64,000 nucleotides of DNA from NCBI GenBank assembly GCA_943370595.1, contig CALRRO020000005.1:62001-126000 (forward strand), in the 5' to 3' direction. This stretch comes from Piscinibacter sp943370595 (lineage in GTDB: Bacteria; Pseudomonadota; Gammaproteobacteria; Burkholderiales; Burkholderiaceae_C). Below the pieces are notes generated by a model. The model was not told the origin of the DNA. It was given only the letters and a program-made list of their open reading frames with translations, and made no database searches. Below are positions 1 through 7,265 of the stretch, piece by piece; the stretch's first letter is position 1, and each line of letters opens with the position of its first letter. The position numbers and the translations under genes are program-made.

Positions 1-1
1 G

Positions 2-631
2 GTCGACGCCGGGGCGCGGCGGCTGCACCTGGTCGACCTGAACGGCGCGTTCGCCGGCAAGCCAGTCAACGAGGGTGCGATCAAGGCCATCCTCGCCGAG
101 GTGGGCGACGAGATCCCGGTGCAGCTTGGCGGCGGCATCCGCGACCTCGACACCATCGAGCGCTACCTCGACGACGGCCTCTCCTTCATCATCATCGGCA
201 CCGCCGCGGTGAAGAACCCCGGCTTCCTGCACGACGCCTGCTCGGCCTTCGGCGGCCACATCATCGTTGGCCTCGACGCCAAGGACGGCAAGGTGGCCAC
301 CGACGGCTGGAGCAAGCTCACCGGCCACGAGGTCGTCGACCTGGCGCAGAAGTTCCAGGACTACGGCGTCGAGGGCGTGATCTACACCGACATCGGCCGC
401 GACGGCATGCTCACCGGCATCAACATCGAGGCCACGGTCAAGCTGGCGCAGGCGCTGACGATTCCGGTGATCGCCTCGGGCGGTCTGTCGAACATCGCCG
501 ACATCGAGAAGCTCTGCGCGGTCGAGTCCGAAGGCATCGAGGGTGTCATCTGCGGCCGCGCGATCTACACCGGCGACCTCGACTTCGCCGCCGCGCAGGC
601 GCGCGCCGACGAACTCAACGGCGAAAGCTGA
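2..631 (+). CDS. hisA: HisA, ProFAR isomerase (5'-truncated by window edge)
   Basis: This is phosphoribosylformimino-5-aminoimidazole carboxamide ribotide isomerase, the fourth histidine biosynthesis step, a cytosolic TIM barrel. The reading frame is already open at base 2, and about 40 N-terminal residues, including the first catalytic Asp, lie outside the window. Visible family marks are HLVDLNGAF, the phosphate-binding VQLGGGIR, the second catalytic Asp in VGLDAKDGKVA, and IASGGLSN near the end. It stops two bases before the TTG start of hisF, so the two are surely co-transcribed. The remaining 209 residues fit the usual total of about 245-250. Confidence 0.97.
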   Translation, partial: VDAGARRLHLVDLNGAFAGKPVNEGAIKAILAEVGDEIPVQLGGGIRDLDTIERYLDDGLSFIIIGTAAVKNPGFLHDACSAFGGHIIVGLDAKDGKVATDGWSKLTGHEVVDLAQKFQDYGVEGVIYTDIGRDGMLTGINIEATVKLAQALTIPVIASGGLSNIADIEKLCAVESEGIEGVICGRAIYTGDLDFAAAQARADELNGES

Positions 632-633
632 TC

Positions 634-1413
634 TTGCTCGCAAAGAGAATCATTCCCTGCCTCGACGTCACCGGAGGCCGGGTCGTCAAGGGCGTCAACT
701 TTGTCGAGCTGCGCGATGCCGGCGACCCGGTCGAGATCGCCGCGCGCTACAACGAGCAGGGCGCCGACGAACTCACCTTCCTCGACATCACCGCCACCAG
801 CGACGGGCGCGACCTGATCCTGCACATCATCGAGGCGGTGGCCTCGCAGGTGTTCATCCCGCTGACCGTCGGCGGCGGCGTGCGCACGGTGGAGGACGTT
901 CGGCGGCTGCTCAATGCCGGTGCCGACAAGGTCAGCTTCAACTCGGCCGCCGTGGCCAACCCGCAGGTCATCCGCGATGCCTCGGCCAAGTACGGCGCAC
1001 AGTGCATCGTGGTCGCGATCGACGCGAAGAAGCGCCATGGCGACGACCTCGCCGCACGCGGACCGGGCTGGGACGTCTACACCCATGGCGGGCGCAAGAA
1101 CGTCGGGCTCGACGCGGTGGCCTGGGCGGCGCAGATGGCCGAGCACGGTGCCGGCGAGATCCTGCTGACCAGCATGGACCGCGACGGCACCAAGATCGGT
1201 TTCGACCTCCAGCTCACCCGCGCGGTCAGTGATGCCGTGAGCGTGCCGGTGATCGCCTCGGGCGGCGTCGGCGCGCTCGAGCATCTGTCCGAAGGCATCC
1301 GCATCGGCGGCGCGGATGCGGTGCTGGCCGCGAGCATCTTCCACTACGGCGAGTTCACCGTCGGCCAGGCCAAGGCGCTGCTGGCGCGCGACGGCATCCC
1401 GGTGCGGGTGTGA
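634..1413 (+). CDS. hisF: HisF, imidazole glycerol phosphate synthase cyclase subunit
   Basis: HisF is the cyclase half of the HisF-HisH enzyme. It joins PRFAR and ammonia to give imidazole glycerol phosphate and AICAR. The protein is 259 aa, full family length. Catalytic Asp11 (CLDVTGGRVVKG) and Asp130 (VAIDAKKR) are both present, with the phosphate-binding VGGGVRT and ASGGVG loops. Translation starts at TTG, two bases after hisA, giving the conserved LAKRIIPCLD start. In most Burkholderiales hisI and hisE follow; here an rsmD gene comes next, so the operon appears to end at hisF in this genome. Confidence 0.98.
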   Translation: MLAKRIIPCLDVTGGRVVKGVNFVELRDAGDPVEIAARYNEQGADELTFLDITATSDGRDLILHIIEAVASQVFIPLTVGGGVRTVEDVRRLLNAGADKVSFNSAAVANPQVIRDASAKYGAQCIVVAIDAKKRHGDDLAARGPGWDVYTHGGRKNVGLDAVAWAAQMAEHGAGEILLTSMDRDGTKIGFDLQLTRAVSDAVSVPVIASGGVGALEHLSEGIRIGGADAVLAASIFHYGEFTVGQAKALLARDGIPVRV

Positions 1414-1461
1414 CACCGGCGCTGCGCGGGCCGAGCGCCGGGCCGCTCCCAACCCGGACCG

Positions 1462-1480
1462 CGATCCCCTCGGGGGATCG
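1462..1480. other. Perfect 8-bp hairpin between hisF and rsmD
   Basis: CGATCCCC and GGGGATCG flank a 3-nt TCG loop, 49 bases after the hisF stop. No T-run follows on either strand, so it is not a standard intrinsic terminator. It may be an mRNA 3'-end stabiliser or a trace of rearrangement; function unknown. Confidence 0.4.
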
Positions 1481-1510
1481 GCCGGCGTACCCGACTGACG
1501 AGGGGCCGAC

Positions 1511-2068
1511 ATGAGCGAGGTGCGCATCATCGGCGGGCAGTGGAAGCGCAGCAAGTTGCCGGTGGCCGACCGACCCGGCCTGCGCCCGACACCTGACCGC
1601 GTGCGCGAAACGCTGTTCAACTGGCTGGGATCGGATCTCGACGGCTGGCGCTGCCTCGATGCGTTTGCCGGCTCGGGCGCGCTCGGTTTCGAAGCGGCCT
1701 CACGCGGCGCCAGCGAGGTGCTGCTGCTGGAGCGCGACCGCAGCCTGGCGGCGAGCCTGAACCAGTCGCGCGAGCGCCTGAAGGCGGCCGCGTTGCGCAT
1801 CGAATGCACCGATGCGCTGGGCTGGATGGCGTCCTGCGCCCCACAGCGCTTCGAACTGGTCTTCATCGATCCGCCCTTCGACGCGAAGCTGTTCGAGCCG
1901 GCGCTGGCGGCCGCCGCCCGGCTGGTCGTGCCCGACGGCTTCGTCTACCTGGAGGCCGACCGCGAGTTCACGGACGGGCAGGTAGCGCCGCTCGGACTCG
2001 CCGTACACCGGCATCTGCGCGCCGGAACGGTGCACGCCCATCTGTTACGAGCTGCAAGCGCGGCCTGA
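1511..2068 (+). CDS. rsmD: RsmD, 16S rRNA (guanine-966-N2)-methyltransferase
   Basis: RsmD transfers a methyl group from S-adenosylmethionine to N2 of G966 of 16S rRNA during small-subunit assembly. The 185-aa protein shows the family start VRIIGGQWKRSKLPV, the RPTPDRVRETLFNWL block, the SAM-binding DAFAGSGALGFEA at about residues 50-62, and the catalytic DPPF motif at 120-123. The ATG at 1511 is preceded by a GAGGGG ribosome site. coaD follows after 48 bp, a common pairing. Upstream it lacks the M16 peptidase and ftsY neighbours often seen in related genomes; ftsY lies at 46390. Confidence 0.95.
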   Translation: MSEVRIIGGQWKRSKLPVADRPGLRPTPDRVRETLFNWLGSDLDGWRCLDAFAGSGALGFEAASRGASEVLLLERDRSLAASLNQSRERLKAAALRIECTDALGWMASCAPQRFELVFIDPPFDAKLFEPALAAAARLVVPDGFVYLEADREFTDGQVAPLGLAVHRHLRAGTVHAHLLRAASAA

Positions 2069-2116
2069 GGCGCGGCTACACTGCGGCGGAAAAGACGCCA
2101 ACGAGGGGAACGCGCC

Positions 2117-2620
2117 TTGACCTCCACCACCCGACTCACCGCCGTCTACCCGGGCACCTTCGACCCGATGACGCTGGGCCATGAAGACCTGATGCGCCGC
2201 GCCAGCCGGCTGTTCGAGCGGCTGATCCTGGCGGTGGCGGCCGGCCACCACAAGCGCACGATGTTCACCATCGCCGAGCGGCTCGAGATCGCCACCGAGC
2301 TCGCGGCCAAGTACCCGAACGTCGAGGTGATGGCCTTCCGCGGCCTGCTGCGTGATTTCGTGGTCAACCACGGCGGCAAGGTGGTGGTGCGCGGCCTGCG
2401 CGCCGTGAGCGACTTCGAGTACGAGTTCCAGATGGCCGGCATGAACCGCCAGCTGATGCCCGATGTGGAGACGCTGTTCCTGACCCCCAGCGACCAGTTC
2501 CAGTTCGTCTCCGGCACCTTCGTGCGCGAGATTGCCACTCTGGGGGGTGATGTTTCCAAGTTCGTGTCACCCTCGGTGCTCGACCGCTTGCGCGACCGCG
2601 TCAAGTCCACCGAGAGCTGA
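2117..2620 (+). CDS. coaD: CoaD, phosphopantetheine adenylyltransferase
   Basis: CoaD adenylates 4'-phosphopantetheine to dephospho-CoA, the penultimate step of coenzyme A synthesis; the last enzyme, CoaE, is at 26587. The 167-aa nucleotidyltransferase fold shows AVYPGTFDPMTLGHED with the nucleotide-binding TLGH (His22), the RGLRAVSDFEYEFQMAGMNR substrate block and the C-terminal FVSGTFVREIA loop. Start is a TTG at 2117 with GAGGGG upstream; no ATG in frame would keep the conserved N-terminus. It forms a tight run with rsmD and the ferredoxin gene. Confidence 0.97.
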   Translation: MTSTTRLTAVYPGTFDPMTLGHEDLMRRASRLFERLILAVAAGHHKRTMFTIAERLEIATELAAKYPNVEVMAFRGLLRDFVVNHGGKVVVRGLRAVSDFEYEFQMAGMNRQLMPDVETLFLTPSDQFQFVSGTFVREIATLGGDVSKFVSPSVLDRLRDRVKSTES

Positions 2621-2629
2621 ACCCGCGCC

Positions 2630-2899
2630 ATGGCCCTGCTGATCACCGACGAGTGCATCAACTGCGACGTCTGCGAGCCCGAGTGCCCAAACCAGGCGAT
2701 CTCGCTGGGGCCGGAGATCTACCAGATCGACCCGGACCGCTGCACCGAGTGCGTGGGCCACTTCGACGAGCCGCAGTGCGTGCAGGTCTGCCCGGTCGCC
2801 TGCATCCCGGTCGATCCGGCGCGCGTCGAGACGAAAGAGACGCTCTGGGAGAAGTACCGGCGGCTGCAACTGCAGGCGGCCGTCCCGGCAACGAAGTAG
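2630..2899 (+). CDS. YfhL-type 2[4Fe-4S] ferredoxin
   Basis: This is a small 89-aa electron carrier of the bacterial 2[4Fe-4S] ferredoxin group with the YfhL-like layout. The first cluster motif is CINCDVCEPECP and the second is CTECVGHFDEPQCVQVCP, which has the long loop between cysteines that marks this subfamily. The charged tail (about residues 67-89) is typical. It starts 9 bp after coaD, an arrangement conserved in beta- and gammaproteobacteria. Its redox partner is not shown by the sequence. The next gene is on the opposite strand and almost touches it. Confidence 0.93.
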   Translation: MALLITDECINCDVCEPECPNQAISLGPEIYQIDPDRCTECVGHFDEPQCVQVCPVACIPVDPARVETKETLWEKYRRLQLQAAVPATK

Positions 2900-2902
2900 G
2901 CG

Positions 2903-3301
2903 CTACTTCTTCGGGCTGCCCGGGGCGATGGCGGTGAACGGCTCGTCCTTGGCCTTCGCCTTGCGCTTGTCGGCGTCCTTGCCAGCGCTCTTCCCGCTGC
3001 CCTTGGATGGCGCCGATGGGGCCGCCGTGGGACCCAGCGACGCGATCACCGGCTCCTTGCTCTGCTTCTTCTCGGCGGCCAACCGTTCCTTCTCCGCCTT
3101 GCGTGCGGCTGTGCGTTCGGCGGCGGCGATGCGCCGCGCCTCGGCCCGCTGGGCTGCGGTGCGCGGGTCGCCCGCCTCCACCAGCGTGCCACCCGGGCAG
3201 GGCGTCTGCGAGTAGCTCGAGCCGCAGCGGTAGACCGGCCCGGCCGCCTGTGCGGTGGCGCCGGCAAGGGCGAGCAGCAGGGCGATGGGCCAGTGGATCA
3301 T
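2903..3301 (-). CDS. Exported DUF4124-like protein with charged coiled-coil region
   Basis: Function unknown. The 132-aa product has a Sec signal peptide (about residues 1-19, ending TAQAA), then GPVYRCGSSYSQTPCPGG, which resembles the start of the DUF4124 family (short periplasmic proteins with a Y-x-C ... Y-S-x-x-P-C pattern). Residues 46-83 are rich in Arg, Lys, Glu and Ala and probably form a helix. The tail is low-complexity Lys/Ala/Pro. It overlaps the pth stop by 4 bp (ATGA), so it is translationally coupled to pth. Two Cys in the folded part could form a periplasmic disulfide. Confidence 0.75.
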   Translation of the reverse strand: MIHWPIALLLALAGATAQAAGPVYRCGSSYSQTPCPGGTLVEAGDPRTAAQRAEARRIAAAERTAARKAEKERLAAEKKQSKEPVIASLGPTAAPSAPSKGSGKSAGKDADKRKAKAKDEPFTAIAPGSPKK

Positions 3302-3906
3302 GGCGTGGGCTCCGGTCGGGGCGGCTTCGGCCGCGGCGGCTTGGCGTGGATCTTCATCATCGCCTTTTCCATCTCGCCGGCCAACAGTAGGTCGAGCGTC
3401 GCGAGCGACTGCGCGATGGTTTTGTCGATCGCGTCACGATGTTCGGCCGAGGGCTTCTTCAGCACGTAGTTGACCACCTCGGCCTTCACGCCCGGATGGC
3501 CGATGCCCAGGCGCAGCCGCCAGTAGTCGGGGCTGCCGAGCTGGGCGTGGATGTCCTTCAGCCCGTTGTGACCGGCATGGCTGCCGCCGAGCTTGAGCTT
3601 GACCTGGCCGGGCAGCAGGTCGAGTTCGTCGTGGGCGACGAGGATCTCGTCCGGCGCAATCTTGAAGAAGCGCGCCAGCGCAGCCACCGACTTGCCCGAC
3701 AGGTTCATGTAGGTCATCGGCTCGAGCAGCCAGACCGACCCGCCGGGCGTGTTCGCCCGAGCCGCCAGGCCGAAGTAGCTGCGCTCGGGCACGAGCGAGA
3801 CCTTCAGCGCTCGCGCCACCTCGTCGATGAACCAGAACCCGGCGTTGTGCCGGGTCGCTTCATATTCGGCGCCCGGGTTGCCCAGGCCGACCAGCAATCG
3901 GATCAT
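3298..3906 (-). CDS. pth: Pth, peptidyl-tRNA hydrolase
   Basis: Pth cleaves peptidyl-tRNA that drops off ribosomes, recycling tRNA; it is essential in most bacteria. The 202-aa protein has all active-site residues: Asn10 (VGLGNPG), catalytic His20 (TRHNAG), Asn68 (MTYMNLSG), Asp93 (HDELDL) and Asn114 (GHNGLKD). The tail after about residue 180 is Pro/Lys-rich (KPPRPKPPRPEP) and is an extension beyond the fold. It lies downstream of rplY, the usual partner, but a terminator hairpin separates them. Confidence 0.97.
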   Translation of the reverse strand: MIRLLVGLGNPGAEYEATRHNAGFWFIDEVARALKVSLVPERSYFGLAARANTPGGSVWLLEPMTYMNLSGKSVAALARFFKIAPDEILVAHDELDLLPGQVKLKLGGSHAGHNGLKDIHAQLGSPDYWRLRLGIGHPGVKAEVVNYVLKKPSAEHRDAIDKTIAQSLATLDLLLAGEMEKAMMKIHAKPPRPKPPRPEPTP

Positions 3907-3934
3907 GCGGCGGATTATCCGTGTCGTTCAGACA

Positions 3935-3960
3935 TGAAAAAGCCCCGCCGAGGCGGGGCT
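3935..3960 (-). terminator. Intrinsic terminator after rplY
   Basis: Read on the minus strand, an 8-bp GC-rich stem (AGCCCCGC / GCGGGGCT) with a 4-nt loop is followed at once by TTTTTCAT. It lies about 40 bases past the rplY stop and just before pth, so pth transcription depends on read-through or on its own start. Confidence 0.85.
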
Positions 3961-3999
3961 CCGAAAGAGGGAGGCAGGCGCGGCACACGGCCGCCGACC

Positions 4000-4644
4000 T
4001 CACTTCTTGTTCTGCTTCTCGTCCTTCTTGGCCTTGGCCGGGGCTGCCGGAGCGGCGGCCACCGGTGCCGGCGCGACTTCTTCCTCGGCTGCCTGGACGG
4101 ACACCGACACGATCACCGGGTCCTTCTTGCCGTGCGTCACGACCTTGATGCCCTCGGCCAGCTTCAGGTCGCTGACGTGCAGCGACTGGCCCTTGGCCAG
4201 ATTGCCCAGATCGACCGTCAGGAACTCGGGCAGCTGCGAGGCCAGGCACTGGATCTGCACGTCGGTGACCACGTGGTTGACGAGGCACTTGTCGGTCTTG
4301 ACGGCCGGCGAGTTCTCCTCGTTGATGAAGTGCAGCGGCACCTTCTTCGAGACCTTGGTGGTCTTGTCGACGCGCTGGAAGTCGATGTGCAGCACGATCG
4401 GCTTGAACGCGTGCATCTGGTAGTCGCGCAGCAGGACCTGCTCGCTCTTGCCGTTGAGTTCCATGTCGAGCAGCGACGAGTGGAACGCTTCCTTCTTCAG
4501 CGCGAAGAAGAGCGCGTTGTGATCGAGCTCGATCATGGTGGGCGTGCCTGCACCGTAGACGATGCCAGGCACCTTTTGCGCATTGCGCAGGCGGCGGCTC
4601 GCTCCGGTGCCCTGCAACTTGCGCTCGTAGGCGACGAATTTCAT
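4000..4644 (-). CDS. rplY: Ribosomal protein bL25 (Ctc/TL5 long form)
   Basis: bL25 binds 5S rRNA in the large subunit. At 214 aa this is the long Ctc form: an N-terminal 5S-binding domain (about residues 1-95, FVAYERKLQGTGASRRLR and VPGIVYGAG) and a C-terminal TL5 beta domain (about 100-185), then an Ala/Pro/Lys-rich tail. The ATG at 4644 has a good GGAG site. Its place directly downstream of prs is a standard betaproteobacterial arrangement. A strong terminator follows. Confidence 0.97.
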   Translation of the reverse strand: MKFVAYERKLQGTGASRRLRNAQKVPGIVYGAGTPTMIELDHNALFFALKKEAFHSSLLDMELNGKSEQVLLRDYQMHAFKPIVLHIDFQRVDKTTKVSKKVPLHFINEENSPAVKTDKCLVNHVVTDVQIQCLASQLPEFLTVDLGNLAKGQSLHVSDLKLAEGIKVVTHGKKDPVIVSVSVQAAEEEVAPAPVAAAPAAPAKAKKDEKQNKK

Positions 4645-4692
4645 GGTGACTCCAGTTGGAAGTGAACGGGGGCCCGCGACCAGGCTCCCCGG

Positions 4693-5655
4693 TTAGAAGT
4701 TCGCGTTTTGCTCCGCGAACAGGGACGTGACGGACTCGCCGTCGGAAATGCGGCGGATGGTCTCCGCGAACAGGAAGGCCACCGACAGCTGGCGCACCTT
4801 GGCGCAGGCCTTGCCGGCGTCGCTCAGCGGAATGGTGTTGGTGATCACGACCTCGTCTAGCGCCGAGTTCTTGATGCGCTCGATCGCCGGGCCGGAGAAC
4901 ACCGCGTGCGTGCAGTAGGCGTAGACGCTCTTGGCGCCGCGCTCCTTCAGCACCTCGGCCGCCTTCACCAGCGTGCCGGCGGTGTCGATCATGTCGTCCA
5001 TGATCACGCAGTTGCGGCCCTCGATCTCGCCGATGACGTGCATCACCTCGGAGACATTGGCCTTCGGGCGGCGCTTGTCGATGATGGCCAGGTCGCAGCC
5101 GAGCTGCTTGGCCAGCGCGCGGGCGCGCACCACGCCGCCGACGTCGGGCGACACAACAACGAGGTCGCTGTAGCGCTTGCTCTGCAGGTCGGCCAGCAGC
5201 ACCGGCGAGGCGTAGATGTTGTCGACCGGAATGTCGAAGAAGCCCTGGATCTGGTCGGCGTGCAGGTCCATGGTCAGCAGCCGCTCGACGCCGACCGCTT
5301 CGAGCATGTTGGCGACGACCTTGGCGCTGATCGGCACGCGGGTGGAGCGCGGGCGGCGGTCCTGGCGGGCGTAGCCGAAGTAGGGGATGACGGCAGTGAC
5401 TCTCCTGGCCGAGGCACGCTTGAGCGCGTCGACCATGATGCACAGCTCCATCAGGTTCTCGTTCGTCGGCGCGCAGGTCGGCTGGACCACGAAGATGTCG
5501 CGGGCGCGGACGTTCTGCTCGACCTCGATGTCGACCTCGCCGTCGGAGAAGCGGCCGACCTTCGCTTTGCCGAGCTCGATGCCGAGGTGCGTGGCGATCT
5601 CTTGCGCCAACGCCGGGTTGGCGTTGCCGGTGAACAGCACGGTGTTGAACAGCAC
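4693..5655 (-). CDS. prs: Prs, ribose-phosphate pyrophosphokinase (PRPP synthase)
   Basis: Prs makes PRPP from ribose 5-phosphate and ATP, feeding purine, pyrimidine, histidine (hisAF here) and tryptophan synthesis. Motifs: FSDGEVDIEVEQNVRARDIFVVQ, the ATP-site PYFGYARQDRRP, VLTMDLHADQIQGFF-type block, and the PRPP loop VIMDDMIDTAGT. I chose the GTG at 5655 (320 aa, protein starting LFNTVLFTGNANP) because GGAG lies 6 nt upstream and the length matches the family; the frame stays open upstream to 5706 but that part has no similarity to known Prs starts. Confidence 0.96.
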   Translation of the reverse strand: MLFNTVLFTGNANPALAQEIATHLGIELGKAKVGRFSDGEVDIEVEQNVRARDIFVVQPTCAPTNENLMELCIMVDALKRASARRVTAVIPYFGYARQDRRPRSTRVPISAKVVANMLEAVGVERLLTMDLHADQIQGFFDIPVDNIYASPVLLADLQSKRYSDLVVVSPDVGGVVRARALAKQLGCDLAIIDKRRPKANVSEVMHVIGEIEGRNCVIMDDMIDTAGTLVKAAEVLKERGAKSVYAYCTHAVFSGPAIERIKNSALDEVVITNTIPLSDAGKACAKVRQLSVAFLFAETIRRISDGESVTSLFAEQNANF

Positions 5656-5725
5656 GATGGCTCCGTCAGGTCTTGCCGGGCTCGTTGCGCACCGGGTTCG
5701 GGTCAACTCGATCCGTCAGAAGATT

Positions 5726-5802
5726 TGGCAGGGGAGGAAGGACTCGAACCCTCGCATGTCGGAATCAAAATCCGATGCCTTAACCAACTTGGCGACTCCC
5801 CT
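5726..5802 (-). tRNA. tRNA-Gln (anticodon TTG)
   Basis: A 77-nt gene including an encoded CCA. The acceptor stem AGGGGAG pairs perfectly with CTCCCCT, the discriminator is G, the anticodon loop is TTTTGAT flanked by TCGGA/TCCGA, and the T-loop is TTCGAGT. It reads CAA/CAG codons. It sits between prs and ispE, as in many betaproteobacteria. Confidence 0.97.
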
Positions 5803-5842
5803 ACACCGGTCCGATGCTCGCGCATCGAACCTACAACCGGTC

Positions 5843-6727
5843 TCAGTCTGGAGCCCAACCGACGAGCGGATGCTGCTCCAGGCTGCGGCACATGCGCCCC
5901 ACCCACCCCGGTGGCAGATCCGCCGGTATGGTCGCCATGGGTTCGGCGCCTGTGCCTGCTCTCGCGAACACCGCACTGCCCGATCCGCTCATGCGCGCGT
6001 TGCCGAAGCGACGCTGCAGGATTTCCCGGGCGGTGACCACATCGGCACAGTGCGCTTCGGCAGGCGGCTGCAAGTCGTTGCGGCCAAATCCGTCGAGCAC
6101 ACGGCGCACGCTGCCGGCCGTGTCTGCAAGAAAGCCCGCAAGTATAACAGCTTCGGTATCGCGCACCAGCAGCGGGCTGCCGAAGATCGCACGCGTTTCG
6201 ATCGCCGCAGCGGGCTTGAGCACCGCCAGCCAGGCCGGCGGCACCGGCAGGGGCGTGAGGCGCTCGCCGATGCCTTCGACGAAGGCGTTGTGACCGCCGA
6301 TGAAGAAGGGCACGTCGGCGCCCAGTTGCAGGCCGAGCGCGGCCAGGCGTTCGCGCGTCCAGTCCAGCCCCCAGAGACGATTCAGCGCCAGCAGCGTGCT
6401 GGCCGCGTCGGAGCTGCCGCCGCCCATGCCTGCGCCCCAAGGCACCTGCTTGGATATCGAGATGTCGGCGCCCAGTGCGGTCCCACTCTCGGCCTGCAGC
6501 AGGCGGGCGGCGCGCAGGCAGAGATCGTCCTCGGGCAGGGCAGGGCCGAGGTCGTGGCGGGCCAGGCGGCCATCGGCCCGGCGCTCGAAGTGCAGCGTGT
6601 CGCACCAGTCGATCAGCACGAACACCGACTGCAGCAGGTGATATCCGTCGGTCCGGCGGCCGACCACGTGCAGGAACAGGTTCAGCTTGGCCGGCGCGGC
6701 CACGTCGTACAGGCTCTTCAACGCCAT
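5843..6727 (-). CDS. ispE: IspE, 4-diphosphocytidyl-2-C-methyl-D-erythritol kinase
   Basis: IspE phosphorylates CDP-methylerythritol in the MEP isoprenoid pathway; ispB at 31335 uses the resulting units. The 294-aa GHMP kinase has the N-terminal PAKLNLFLHVVGRR-DGYH substrate motif and the glycine-rich ATP loop VPWGAGMGGGSSDAAS. A C-terminal GHMP glycine loop (MSGSGSAVFA) is also visible. The ATG at 6727 starts MALKSLYDV, the conserved N-terminus, and lies 7 bp after the lolB stop. lolB-ispE-tRNA-prs is a typical betaproteobacterial string. Confidence 0.96.
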   Translation of the reverse strand: MALKSLYDVAAPAKLNLFLHVVGRRTDGYHLLQSVFVLIDWCDTLHFERRADGRLARHDLGPALPEDDLCLRAARLLQAESGTALGADISISKQVPWGAGMGGGSSDAASTLLALNRLWGLDWTRERLAALGLQLGADVPFFIGGHNAFVEGIGERLTPLPVPPAWLAVLKPAAAIETRAIFGSPLLVRDTEAVILAGFLADTAGSVRRVLDGFGRNDLQPPAEAHCADVVTAREILQRRFGNARMSGSGSAVFARAGTGAEPMATIPADLPPGWVGRMCRSLEQHPLVGWAPD

Positions 6728-6734
6728 GCCGCGC

Positions 6735-7265
6735 TCAGCTCCGGTCCAGCTTGACGCGCACGGTGACGATCGGCGCCTGCGTGCGCATGGCGACGATGGT
6801 GTCGTCGGCGAAGCGGGCCAGGTCGACCGTCCAGCCGAGCTGGCGGAAGCCCGGCGGCTCGGCGACATGCGCGGCCCCCGGCCACGGGCGGCCGTGCAGC
6901 CAGTCGAACAGCGCCGCCACGGGCAGGCTCTCGCCCAGCACCTCGCGCGTCAGCGCGTCGAGGCTGGGGTAGGGTGTCTCGCCCTGCGGCGTGACCAGCA
7001 CGACGCGGCCCGGCGCCCAGCGCGCCTGGGCCATCACCGTGCCCAGCGGCGTGGACAGGTCGAGGCGACCGGCCTCGGGTGCGCCCTGCAGTTCGAACGA
7101 GGCGACGACCGAGCGTGCATCCTCGCTGCCGCCGGCGTCGACCTTCAGCGACATCCGCCCGGCCAGCCGCTCCCCCGCGGGCGGCGCAGTGTCCGTCGGC
7201 AGCGACGCGCAGGCCGCCAGCAGCGCCGCCAGCGGCAGCGCCAGCAGCCGCGCGCGACGAATCAC
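6735..7265 (-). CDS. lolB: LolB, outer-membrane lipoprotein insertion factor
   Basis: LolB is itself an outer-membrane lipoprotein that receives lipoproteins from LolA and inserts them in the outer membrane. The 176-aa product has a lipoprotein signal ending LLAACAS (lipidated Cys at about residue 19), then RLAGRMSLKVDAG, RLDLSTPLGTVMAQARW and the conserved GRPWPGA segment near residue 126. Identity is based on this pattern and on position next to ispE. Its start overlaps the TPR gene stop by 4 bp, so the pair is coupled. Confidence 0.9.
   Translation of the reverse strand: MIRRARLLALPLAALLAACASLPTDTAPPAGERLAGRMSLKVDAGGSEDARSVVASFELQGAPEAGRLDLSTPLGTVMAQARWAPGRVVLVTPQGETPYPSLDALTREVLGESLPVAALFDWLHGRPWPGAAHVAEPPGFRQLGWTVDLARFADDTIVAMRTQAPIVTVRVKLDRS

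Noticed and set aside
1462..1480. Hairpin after hisF as an intrinsic terminator
   Set aside because: No T-run follows on either strand.
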